From Actinobacteria bacterium UBA4426 (GTDB taxonomy: Bacteria; Actinomycetota; Actinomycetes; S36-B12), in NCBI GenBank assembly GCA_002390705.1, contig DGQA01000001.1, forward strand, positions 1 through 40,455: DNA of 40,455 nucleotides, in the 5' to 3' direction. The notes beneath the pieces were generated by a model that saw nothing but the letters and a program-made list of their open reading frames with translations, was not told the DNA's origin and did no database searches. A program made the translations under genes and the position numbers. Positions 14,926 to 22,482 of this stretch are shown in pieces (the first letter of the stretch is position 1; the number at the start of each line of letters is the position of its first letter).

Positions 14926-16479
14926 CTACACGCTCTGGGGTTTACTACTCCGCATCAGGCTAGATTCATCGCGCGAGCGTTCAGATCCTGACATGGTGAT
15001 TAATGCGCCCCACATCAACGCACATGTCCCTACGACAACAATTGCCGTTGACACCCATAAAGGCACACCTGCCGAGTGAGTCCACGCAGGCACCATCCCT
15101 GGGTCAAAAATTCCGACGCTAGTTCCGGCGGCATAACGGTGCGCATTTGACCAGAACGCAACAATTCCGGCCACCGAAAGACCGCCTGCGACCCAGATCA
15201 GCGGGAGACGCGGCATCACGATCGGCACTTGCACACTGCGCCCAAGAAGCAACGAGGCAACAAGCAAACTCAATAGAGGAAGCAGGTAGCGAGGTTGGAC
15301 AACCTCCCCCGCTCCTAGACCCTCTTTCTGCAAGAACCAGAGTGGAATTACGTACAAAGACACAAGAGCAAACGACGCGGCCCACGCCTTGCGAGTCCAC
15401 ATTGTCGACAGTCCCGCCCAAGTCATCGCCCCGACAACAAGGACACCCACCATCGGCACCAATGGAACCAACATTGTGTCATTCCAGCCCAATGCGCCAT
15501 CACCGACAATTCCGCGAAATGTCGCCGGCAAGTATCCGAAATTGGTCAGCAGTAGACCTAGGCCACGATCCGCTGTTCCCATCAGACCTTCCTCGCCGCC
15601 ACCGGGGGTTGGGAAACTGAGATAGGAGTACGCTCCAACAATTCCAAGAATTACCACGAACATGGATGAACCGATGTTGGCCCGTGCATTGCGCCAGCCC
15701 GCGAGGAGAAAGACCACCACGCAAGTCACCACCACGTACGCCGCAGCATCGACCCGGGCACTAACCGCCATCGCGACAGCCGCGGCCGCTCCACCTGCCA
15801 TCAACCAAGTCCGTAGCGACCGCCAGCTTCGTTGATGCAACAGGGCTAGAGAGAAACCCCAAAAGAGCAAGATCCCCGAAGACACCCAGCCGCTGGGATT
15901 GGTTGAAGGAAGCAGGAACAACCCCATCGGCATAAAAGAAACAACTAGAGCCGCAGAAGTAGCGAATGCAACACCACGGGGAACAATTCGTAACAGCAAC
16001 GCCAACAGCAAGCTGGCCATCGCGACATTTAGCAGACGCATTGCCAAGACGGACCGCTCGACATCTTCTGACACGAGTAGCGACATCAGGCCGTAATAAC
16101 CAGTCGGGTATAAATTTTTCACCTGATTGAGGTGACTGGTAGCCACCAACGACTCGTTCTTTGCCACTTTGAGCGTGCATTCAGCATTAACCGAACTGTT
16201 ATATCTGAAACATTCACTCGCCTGCAAGACATTCGCGGGAACCCTAGCAACCCCATCAGCTCCTTGAACAGAATCAGCGCCGGAGACTAGGCAGCCACCC
16301 CTCGATTCCCCAGCAGAACACCAGATGGACGATAAATGGTAGTCATCATCCGGAGAAGAACCCACGGGGCTGGTCAAAGCCCAACCCACGCCAGTGAGGA
16401 GAAGTGCAAGGGGAACCCAGACCCATGCCCAACGAGCCATCCGTGTTGCGACACTCGGATCGTCTAAGTCGGTTTTCAT
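14926..16479 (-). CDS. DUF2142 family membrane protein
   Basis: The 517-residue protein has about twelve membrane helices. Features match DUF2142 (PF09913): an extracytoplasmic loop after helix 1 with SSPDDDYHLSSIWC, and a later VVQPRYLLPLLSLL segment. The family is related to GT-C type glycosyltransferases and is common in actinobacterial cell-envelope polysaccharide loci. The acidic DDD near the end of the first helix could play the role of the GT-C catalytic Asp (inference). The ATG at 16479 is preceded by TAGGTAG. It lies six bases after a small lipoprotein ORF and may be co-transcribed with it. Four cysteines in the first loop suggest disulfides. Confidence 0.75.
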   Translation of the reverse strand: MKTDLDDPSVATRMARWAWVWVPLALLLTGVGWALTSPVGSSPDDDYHLSSIWCSAGESRGGCLVSGADSVQGADGVARVPANVLQASECFRYNSSVNAECTLKVAKNESLVATSHLNQVKNLYPTGYYGLMSLLVSEDVERSVLAMRLLNVAMASLLLALLLRIVPRGVAFATSAALVVSFMPMGLFLLPSTNPSGWVSSGILLFWGFSLALLHQRSWRSLRTWLMAGGAAAAVAMAVSARVDAAAYVVVTCVVVFLLAGWRNARANIGSSMFVVILGIVGAYSYLSFPTPGGGEEGLMGTADRGLGLLLTNFGYLPATFRGIVGDGALGWNDTMLVPLVPMVGVLVVGAMTWAGLSTMWTRKAWAASFALVSLYVIPLWFLQKEGLGAGEVVQPRYLLPLLSLLVASLLLGRSVQVPIVMPRLPLIWVAGGLSVAGIVAFWSNAHRYAAGTSVGIFDPGMVPAWTHSAGVPLWVSTAIVVVGTCALMWGALITMSGSERSRDESSLMRSSKPQSV

Positions 16480-16485
16480 GGCTAC

Positions 16486-16599
16486 CTATCTAGTTCTGGG
16501 TCCAGAGCCACTGGAATCATTTGATGTGCCACAGCTTGAGAGCAAGAAGGAAGCCGCAATCAGCACGACCACTATCCCGTTGCGGTTACGGTTGCGCAC
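16486..16599 (-). CDS. Micro-lipoprotein ORF (37 residues)
   Basis: A GTG at 16599, with GGTGGA four bases upstream, opens a 37-codon frame. It reads a basic start (MRNRNRN), a hydrophobic core (GIVVVLIAASFL), a lipobox LSSC and a short hydrophilic tail rich in Ser, Gly and Thr, ending in TAG six bases before the DUF2142 gene. The signal-peptide architecture is complete, so a surface-anchored peptide of about 15 residues is plausible. It could also be the 5' remnant of a longer lipoprotein gene. Confidence 0.5.
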   Translation of the reverse strand: MRNRNRNGIVVVLIAASFLLSSCGTSNDSSGSGPRTR

Positions 16600-16840
16600 G
16601 ATTCCACCATCCAATCCGTGTACAAGACAATCACAAGTACGCCATGCGTATGAAATTGTAGGGGGTCACACTCCAGACAAGATGCTCGCTGCTGCCAACG
16701 TTGTTCAACCCGTCCACGATTCGCCATATTGATTGCCTCGAGTGACTCCATTCTGCGCCAACTTTTGCAGCCACAAGGTCACACCTGGCTTGGCGGCGGG
16801 GCAACCCTGATCGCCAAGACAGCCGGGATAACATGTTGGA
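16600..16840. other. Intergenic region between divergent genes
   Basis: No gene is seen. CTTGGCG (16789-16795) and CGCCAAG (16811-16817) can form a 7-bp hairpin 24 bases before psuK. GATAAC at 16827-16832 is a weak -10 element for psuK that would give an almost leaderless mRNA. Confidence 0.35.
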
Positions 16841-17794
16841 GTGCCACAAAACACGAATTACGTATGCGTGGTGGGCGGCGCCAACCTAGACATCGAAGGA
16901 CGCGTTCCAGGTTCGCTATTGCTGGCAGACTCTAACCTGGGCACTGTGATCCGCTCACCCGGTGGAGTGGGACGCAATATCGCTGAAAATTTGACGCGTC
17001 TGGATACACCCACCCGACTCATCACTGCCCTAGGTCGCGATGACAACGGCACATGGCTGCACGATCTCACCGCCAAATCCGGTGTTGACCTGACCGACAG
17101 CGTGTGGTCCGAATCGACTCCGACGGCAACCTACCTGTCAGTGATCGATGGCAGCGGCGAGATGGCGGTGGCAGTCAACGACATGGCCGTAATGGATTCC
17201 CTCGACGTTGCTGCCCTGCAGGCACGAAGTAGCACACTGGAAAATGCTGCTGCCATAGTCGCGGACTGCAACCTCTCGTCGGAGTGCATTGGCCAGATCA
17301 CGCGCACACAGACCGACAGCCCACTTTTCGTCGATCCGGTTTCAGTGGCCAAAGCCGGACGCGTGACACCCCATCTCGCTTCGGTCCACACTCTCAAGCC
17401 CAACCGGGCAGAGGCCGCACTGCTATCTGGCATAGAAATATCGGACAAACGAAGCCTCAAAGCTGCCGCTAATGCCCTTCTCGATGCTGGCGTACGCAAC
17501 GTTGTGATCAGCCTTGCGGCCGATGGTGTCTTTTTCGCCAACGCCGAGACCTCCGGAATCCTCACTGTGCCTCCCCAAAATGTGGCCAGCGTTACTGGAG
17601 CAGGAGACGCACTGATGGCGGGTTTGGTACATGCTCATGTAGCGAATTTTGATTTGGAAGACGCAGTCCGATTCGCTCTCGCCGCCGCCGTTCTCAGTGC
17701 TGCTTCGGCGACCCCAGTAGCGAGGGGCTTCTCAGCCGAATCCATTCAGCAAATCATCAACGACAAAATAATTATTAAGGAACAGACACCGTGA
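16841..17794 (+). CDS. psuK: PfkB-family pseudouridine kinase
   Basis: The 317-residue protein is a ribokinase-fold sugar kinase. The first PfkB signature is SPGGVGRNIAENLTRL (about 46-61) and the second is VTGAGDALMAGLVHA (about 251-265) with catalytic Asp256. DPVSVAKAG and LKPNRAEAALLSG lie in between. PfkB kinases cannot be told apart by motif alone. The assignment to pseudouridine rests on the next gene, psuG, whose start overlaps its stop (GTGA at 17791-17794). It phosphorylates pseudouridine to pseudouridine 5'-phosphate in the cytoplasm. The start is GTG at 16841 with no clear ribosome site. Confidence 0.88.
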   Translation: MPQNTNYVCVVGGANLDIEGRVPGSLLLADSNLGTVIRSPGGVGRNIAENLTRLDTPTRLITALGRDDNGTWLHDLTAKSGVDLTDSVWSESTPTATYLSVIDGSGEMAVAVNDMAVMDSLDVAALQARSSTLENAAAIVADCNLSSECIGQITRTQTDSPLFVDPVSVAKAGRVTPHLASVHTLKPNRAEAALLSGIEISDKRSLKAAANALLDAGVRNVVISLAADGVFFANAETSGILTVPPQNVASVTGAGDALMAGLVHAHVANFDLEDAVRFALAAAVLSAASATPVARGFSAESIQQIINDKIIIKEQTP

Positions 17795-18735
17795 AAAATA
17801 AGCATCTCGAGATTAGCGCCCCTGTGAACGAGGCACTGCGTGAGGGAAGAGCGGTTGTGGCCCTTGAGTCGACGATCATTACCCACGGCATGCCCTATCC
17901 CCGCAATGTTGAGACGGCCTTGGCCGTGCAGGCGGCCATTACAGAACGTGGGGCGGTTCCTGCCACCACGGCGGTTTTGGGCGGCAAAATGCGAGTGGGA
18001 TTGAGTGACGACGAGATCGATGCTCTGGGCCAAGCTGGCGACACAGCGGTAAAAGTGAGCCGGCGAGATCTCGCTTTTACGATCGCCCACGGATCGGTCG
18101 GAGGTACCACCGTTGCGGCCACCATGATGCTGGCCGCGATGGCTGGAGTAAGGGTTTTCGCCACCGGTGGTATTGGTGGCGTCCACCGTGGGGCCAGTAC
18201 CACTTTCGACGTTTCTGCAGACCTTCAAGAACTAGCGCGCACCGAAGTGGTAGTGGTGTGTGCCGGTCCCAAGTCGATCCTTGACCTTGGACTGACCTTG
18301 GAATATTTGGAGACGCACGGCGTGCCGGTAATTGGGTTCGGAACCGAGATGGTGCCTGCCTTTTACAGCCGGGAAAGCGACTTCCACGCTGACTACCGGA
18401 TCAATGATGCAGCCGGTGTGGCCGCGGTAATGGCCGTGCGACGCGATCTAGGTGTCGGCGGCGGGATGCTGGTAACAAACCCCATCCCGGTCGAATACGG
18501 GATGGAGCGCTCGGTAATTGATGCGGCTATCAATACCGCGGTCGCCGAGGCCAGCGCCCAAAACATCATCGGCAAAGGAACCAGCCCATTCCTGCTGGGT
18601 CGAATCGTTGAGCTCACCGGCGGCACTAGCCTCGATGCCAATATTCAACTAGTCCTGAACAACGCCCGGGTGGCGGCTGATATCGCTATGGCCGATAGCA
18701 AGGGCCGAGTCAATCCATCCAGCAGTGGCGGTTGA
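17791..18735 (+). CDS. psuG: Pseudouridine-5'-phosphate glycosidase
   Basis: The 314-residue protein has the family signatures ALESTIITHGMPYP (Glu26), VSRRDLAFTIAHGSVGGTTV, FATGGIGGVHRGA, VSADLQELART and VVCAGPKSILDLGLTLEYLE, the last carrying the lysine equivalent to the Schiff-base Lys of the E. coli enzyme. Length is normal for the family. It splits pseudouridine 5'-phosphate reversibly into uracil and ribose 5-phosphate. With psuK it makes a complete pseudouridine salvage route in two overlapping genes. The GTG start overlaps the psuK stop by four bases, which implies coupled translation. Confidence 0.95.
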   Translation: MKNKHLEISAPVNEALREGRAVVALESTIITHGMPYPRNVETALAVQAAITERGAVPATTAVLGGKMRVGLSDDEIDALGQAGDTAVKVSRRDLAFTIAHGSVGGTTVAATMMLAAMAGVRVFATGGIGGVHRGASTTFDVSADLQELARTEVVVVCAGPKSILDLGLTLEYLETHGVPVIGFGTEMVPAFYSRESDFHADYRINDAAGVAAVMAVRRDLGVGGGMLVTNPIPVEYGMERSVIDAAINTAVAEASAQNIIGKGTSPFLLGRIVELTGGTSLDANIQLVLNNARVAADIAMADSKGRVNPSSSGG

Positions 18736-18783
18736 CCCTGACCTTTGCCGACCACTATCTATTAAGTTTCCCAAGGATTCATT

Positions 18784-19821
18784 GTGAAGAATGTCGACGT
18801 AATGCGAGCAGCAGTTCTCATGGGTCATGGAGACATTGATCAACTGCATGTCCGTGAAGACATACCCATTCCTCGACCCGGGCGTGAAGAAGTGCTCATT
18901 CGCGTGGGCGCCAGTGCTGTCAACAACACCGATGTAAATACGCGTGTTGGATGGTATTCACAGAGTCGTAGCGATGCAGATACGGCCTGGTCCGGAAACC
19001 CCATGAAATTCCCTCGGATCCAAGGCGCCGACTGCTGCGGACAGATCACGAGCGTGGGCAGCGCCATTGATCCAGCGCGCATTGGAGAGCGCGTACTAGT
19101 GCGCACCATGCAAGAGCCCTTAAGTGTTGACGGCGATCTGATCCCGATCACGCTTGGTTCGGAAATTGATGGCGCATTCGCCGAGTATCTGAGCGTCCGG
19201 GGAAGTGAAGCCTTCGTTATCGACAGTCCTCTCGATGACGCGGACCTCGCCTCATTTCCGTGTTCATACTCCACAGCCGAGGGGCTGCTTCAGCGCGCGC
19301 AGGTTGGTGCAGAGCGGGTTCTCATCACCGGCGCGTCTGGTGGGGTTGGGTCGGCCGCGGTGCAATTGGCAGCCATGCGTGGGGCATCAGTTGTCGCCGG
19401 GACGACCGGCGCTCATGCTGATGACGTTAAGCGAATCGGTGCCGCAGACACAATTGATCGGGCGAGCGACTTAGTCGATCAGTTGGGCGATTCCTCAATT
19501 GACGTTGTCATTGACCTGGTCGGCGGGCCGCACTTTGAGAGCCTGCTTCGAGTACTTCGCCCCGGCGGCCGCTACGCAATTGCGGGGGCGGTAGCGGGTG
19601 CACATGTCGCTCTGGATCTTCGCGACCTTTACCTAAAGGACCTTACTTTTTACGGGTGCACCTTTCATCCTAGGTCAGTTTTTACCGACCTAGTCTCCTA
19701 TATCGAGCAAGACCGGATCCAGCCCTTGGTCGCGGCGCGTTATGACTTAACCGATATCCATGAGGCGCAACGGCGTTTTAGCGAGAAGGATTTCATTGGA
19801 AAAATAGCCATCGTGACGTGA
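18784..19821 (+). CDS. NADPH:quinone oxidoreductase-like (MDR superfamily) protein
   Basis: The 345-residue protein is a medium-chain dehydrogenase/reductase. The N-terminal GroES-like part contains EVLIRVGASAVNNTDVNTR and FPRIQGADCCGQI. The Rossmann part has ITGASGGVGSAAVQLAAMRG (about 180-199), VIDLVGG and LRPGGRYAIAGAVAG. It has no structural-zinc cysteine set, and the quinone-oxidoreductase branch is the best fit. It probably reduces a quinone or an alpha,beta-unsaturated carbonyl with NADPH. The GTG start at 18784 is preceded by AAGGA at a good distance. It lies 48 bases after psuG on the same strand and may be read through from it, although a link to pseudouridine is not evident. Confidence 0.8.
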   Translation: MKNVDVMRAAVLMGHGDIDQLHVREDIPIPRPGREEVLIRVGASAVNNTDVNTRVGWYSQSRSDADTAWSGNPMKFPRIQGADCCGQITSVGSAIDPARIGERVLVRTMQEPLSVDGDLIPITLGSEIDGAFAEYLSVRGSEAFVIDSPLDDADLASFPCSYSTAEGLLQRAQVGAERVLITGASGGVGSAAVQLAAMRGASVVAGTTGAHADDVKRIGAADTIDRASDLVDQLGDSSIDVVIDLVGGPHFESLLRVLRPGGRYAIAGAVAGAHVALDLRDLYLKDLTFYGCTFHPRSVFTDLVSYIEQDRIQPLVAARYDLTDIHEAQRRFSEKDFIGKIAIVT

Positions 19822-19831
19822 CCGAAGATTC

Positions 19832-20680
19832 TTGACTCAATCAGACTCATCGACTCCCCTCCCCCTTATTTTGGGAGTGAGCCTGCGGCAGTCCACCCGG
19901 ACAATACCCATGAAATGCAGCAACTGGACCTACCAGAGAAACGCGTATGCTGATTCCATTATGGAACATCGATATTTGGTCAAGCGAAAACTTTGGGCTC
20001 CCCAAGAAGGTGACTGGTGGAATGCCAGCACGTTCATCGTTGGGTCGATTCTCTTTGCACTCGGTGCGGTTCTGCCCACACTCTCACGCGTGCCCACCCA
20101 GGCGATTCTTTTTGTCTATCTGATCGGATCAACGCTATACCTGATCGGGGCAATCGTGCAATTGGTTCGCGGTCGACACATGGCAATCCACGGTGCCAGT
20201 GGGCCTCTTGCAGCCCGACGCTTAGCAAACCGAAACTCTTTAGCAGCAGCTATTCAAGTAGCCGGTGCCATATTTTTCCAAATATCGGCGACCGGAGATC
20301 TACTGCGATTCCTGTCGCCCACGCATCCAGACCAGGTCCTATGGGTGCCTGACCTTACGGGTTCAATCTGCTTCGTGGTGGCAAGTGCCATGTTCTTTTC
20401 GCTGAGGTATCCGATTCAACACCGCAAAGGCAACCCAATAAGCGATCGCACCCTGGCATTATTGAATATTTGGGGTTCACTGTTCTTCGTCGCTTCAGCA
20501 ATTGGCATCTACGCTCCAGCGTTAACAGGGGAGTCCCTCTACCCCAAACTAGCGAATATCGGAACATTCATTGGCGCAATCCTCTTTCTCATATCTTCTG
20601 TCCCTGGGCTGCCTCTGCGAAAACCTGACCGCGAAAACAATGACACCGCTGGTCCGCGAGCATCAAATGGTGAGGGCTAG
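19832..20680 (+). CDS. YrhK-like membrane protein
   Basis: The protein has up to 282 residues with about six membrane helices in two similar halves. Segments such as WWNASTFIVGSILFALGAVL and LLNIWGSLFFVASAIGIY resemble the two-helix YrhK domain, apparently present twice. The function is unknown. The start is uncertain: a TTG at 19832, ten bases after the upstream gene, opens the frame, while ATGs at 19910 and 19961 also precede the first helix. None has a strong ribosome site. It probably shares a transcript with the oxidoreductase. Confidence 0.6.
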   Translation: MTQSDSSTPLPLILGVSLRQSTRTIPMKCSNWTYQRNAYADSIMEHRYLVKRKLWAPQEGDWWNASTFIVGSILFALGAVLPTLSRVPTQAILFVYLIGSTLYLIGAIVQLVRGRHMAIHGASGPLAARRLANRNSLAAAIQVAGAIFFQISATGDLLRFLSPTHPDQVLWVPDLTGSICFVVASAMFFSLRYPIQHRKGNPISDRTLALLNIWGSLFFVASAIGIYAPALTGESLYPKLANIGTFIGAILFLISSVPGLPLRKPDRENNDTAGPRASNGEG

Positions 20681-20760
20681 CTTGGAATCACCCCAGCAAA
20701 ATCGAAGTCGTTGTCCTGGTCATAAATACGCTTGATCCGTTTCAGTCGAGGAAATTTTAA
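20677..20760 (-). pseudogene. C-terminal remnant of a BBE-type FAD-linked oxidase
   Basis: Between an in-frame TAG upstream and the TAG at 20677-20679 the minus strand reads KFPRLKRIKRIYDQDNDFD followed by FAGVIPS. This resembles the conserved end of berberine-bridge-type FAD oxidases (NYPRL--IK--YDP-N-F----SIP). Only 27 codons remain, with no start or FAD-binding domain. The stop overlaps the convergent YrhK-like stop. The family call rests on this short tail. Confidence 0.5.
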
Positions 20761-20820
20761 CTACACCCGATGAAAAACCGCCAAAAGCAAAGATTGTGCC
20801 ACCTGTCACTAAAGACCCTT

Positions 20821-20841
20821 CACATTGCAGACTGCAGTGTG
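20821..20841 (-). terminator. Stem-loop downstream of the coiled-coil cluster
   Basis: CACATTGCAG and CTGCAGTGTG form a nearly perfect 10-bp inverted repeat around one base, about 50 bases beyond the last gene of the minus-strand cluster. The minus strand then reads AAGGGTCTTT. It may act as the transcript end. Confidence 0.4.
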
Positions 20842-20857
20842 GGGGACACTTCATCAC

Positions 20858-20880
20858 GCACGAAACTGCATCTCGCCTAG
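20858..20880. repeat. Short repeat at the end of the coiled-coil cluster, copy 2
   Basis: GCACGAAACTGCA followed by a diverged TCTCGCCTAG recurs at 22429-22451 as GCACGAAACTGCA plus ACTGCCTTAG. One copy lies just downstream of the last gene of the cluster and the other between its first two genes. Confidence 0.45.
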
Positions 20881-20887
20881 ATGTCTA

Positions 20888-21481
20888 CTAATTCTCGATA
20901 CCAAAATCCCGAATGGCCTGTTCAAATTTTGCTCGATCTCGCTCCCCTAGGTCTTCCCAAAGAATTTCGGCCTCTGGCTGCTGCCTCAGAGGGGGAGGAG
21001 ACTGAGCTAAAGCGGCGCCTGATGGGCTCTCGAGATCTGCTCCGCCGGGAGTTACAGCCCCCGTTGCAGCTTCCTTTTTGCCTCGACTTCTAGCCACTAA
21101 ACCTCCACCACCAGCTAGGGCAGCCAGCACGAGGATGCCCAAAATCCACCATGCAGGATTCGAATCCTCCGAGCTCACACTGAGATCCGGATTAGTAGTT
21201 GGGGTCGGATCGGGAATTGTCGATTCGACAGCGGTTGCAGCGGTCTCCGAGGCTACCGAAGGGGTGGGGGTAGGGGTGGCTGGATCAGAGGGAGCCGCTG
21301 ACTCTGAAATAGTTTCGGCTGGTGTGGGTACGGGTGAAGTGGTCGGCGTAGGGCTTGTTATTGGTCCCCCACCTGCCGAAGCAGTAACAGCTGGGCCGAG
21401 GACAAGTGACACCATTAACCCGACTAAAAGGGTACTGCGACCTAAAAGGGTTCTCCCACACTTCCCACGTAAACTTTTCAT
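20888..21481 (-). CDS. Membrane-anchored Pro/Thr-rich protein of the coiled-coil cluster
   Basis: From the ATG at 21481 (AGAG upstream, 17 bases after the previous stop) the protein has 197 residues. It has a signal peptide (basic MKSLRGKCGR, core LLVGLMVSLVLGPAV, cleavage near SAG), an extracellular stalk of about 75 residues rich in Pro, Thr and Ser, one membrane helix (WWILGILVLAALAGGGGLV) with a basic stop-transfer SRGKK, and a cytoplasmic tail of about 60 residues ending in EDLGERDRAKFEQAIRDFG. The outside-stalk, inside-tail topology suits an anchor linking a cytoplasmic scaffold to the envelope. I recognise no family. It follows the two coiled-coil genes closely and is presumably their partner. 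Confidence 0.7.
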   Translation of the reverse strand: MKSLRGKCGRTLLGRSTLLVGLMVSLVLGPAVTASAGGGPITSPTPTTSPVPTPAETISESAAPSDPATPTPTPSVASETAATAVESTIPDPTPTTNPDLSVSSEDSNPAWWILGILVLAALAGGGGLVARSRGKKEAATGAVTPGGADLESPSGAALAQSPPPLRQQPEAEILWEDLGERDRAKFEQAIRDFGIEN

Positions 21482-21497
21482 GAGCTCTTCAGGTATT

Positions 21498-22403
21498 TCA
21501 GGAGCCTGTGTCGGAGGCAATGCTCGTTTCATTCACCATTGCTTTGCGTGTGCTTTGTGAGGCCTCTGCCTCGTTGCGCATTCCGGTTCCAAGCCTGCGT
21601 TGAAGATCAGAGCGCATCTGAGTCGTAGTGCCGATATGTGAGCGAACCCTTGCCTCTGTGCGCGCCGCCTGTGCCGCCATACGCTCAGAGGACTCACGTA
21701 CTGCCTCCATGACTGAGGCAATCGAATCACGAAGTGCGCCAGAATCGGCGAGGAGCTCACCCATCGAGCTTTCCTGAATCTCAATGAGTTCAAGGAGGTC
21801 CTGCAGCATAACCCGAGTTTCGCTCTGAGTTTCATCGCGCAAAGAATCTGCCATTTGTCGAGCTGCGTTGATTATCTTGCGTCCCGCCTCATTCGCACTC
21901 GCAAGCGTTTTTTCGCCGGTCTGCACTGCCTGGCCCAACTGCACGCTTGCTTCCTCAGATAACTTATCTGCCGCTTGTTGCGCCTGCAGTCGAACCGCGT
22001 CTGCTTCTTGCTGGGCCTTGTGAACCATGGCCACAGATTGGTCACGGACTGTCGCCATGATTTCTGCTGCGTTGTCTCTCGCATCTGCTCGCATCTGTTG
22101 AGAATTTGCTGTTGCCTCTTCCAGTGCGGCCTTCGCTGCAGATCTATTTTGGGTAACGTATTCTTCAGCAGAAGCGCGAACCTCTGCCGCTTGGGCACGT
22201 GAAGCTTTAATAATCTCTCCAGCAGCGCCCACGGATAGAAGTGCCAACTCATCGGGTCCGAGGTCTTGAAGTCGACGGTGATCCGAACTTTGGCCATTTG
22301 CCTTCGCCAGCTGTCCCTCTAAATCTGAGATGCGCCTCTTCAAAGTCTCCAAGATTTGTCCAGGGGAAAGACTGCTCCCTGGACTGGCTTCTGAAAGTGA
22401 CAC
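21498..22403 (-). CDS. DivIVA-like coiled-coil protein
   Basis: The protein of about 301 residues is almost entirely alpha-helical. A short N-terminal coil (SPGQILETLKRRISDLEGQL) is followed by a long region rich in Ala, Glu, Gln and Arg with heptad patterning (AQAAEVRASAEEYV, QQEADAVRLQAQQAADKL, and so on). The composition and layout resemble DivIVA/Wag31- or FilP-type cytoskeletal proteins, but the short membrane-binding N-terminal motif of true DivIVA is not evident. I chose the GTG at 22403 because AGGAG lies five bases upstream; another GTG at 22421 has no ribosome site. It stands between the large coiled-coil protein and the membrane-anchored protein on one probable transcript. Confidence 0.7.
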   Translation of the reverse strand: MSLSEASPGSSLSPGQILETLKRRISDLEGQLAKANGQSSDHRRLQDLGPDELALLSVGAAGEIIKASRAQAAEVRASAEEYVTQNRSAAKAALEEATANSQQMRADARDNAAEIMATVRDQSVAMVHKAQQEADAVRLQAQQAADKLSEEASVQLGQAVQTGEKTLASANEAGRKIINAARQMADSLRDETQSETRVMLQDLLELIEIQESSMGELLADSGALRDSIASVMEAVRESSERMAAQAARTEARVRSHIGTTTQMRSDLQRRLGTGMRNEAEASQSTRKAMVNETSIASDTGS

Positions 22404-22428
22404 GCGGACTCCTGACGACACTCAATGC

Positions 22429-22451
22429 ACGAAACTGCAACTGCCTTAGTG
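22429..22451. repeat. Short repeat within the coiled-coil cluster, copy 1
   Basis: This shares the exact 13-mer GCACGAAACTGCA, and a similar flank, with 20858-20880. It sits upstream of the DivIVA-like gene start, in the 79-base gap after the large coiled-coil gene. Confidence 0.45.
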
Positions 22452-22482
22452 TACCCTATGGAACTTTTAGCTTTGTGTCAGC

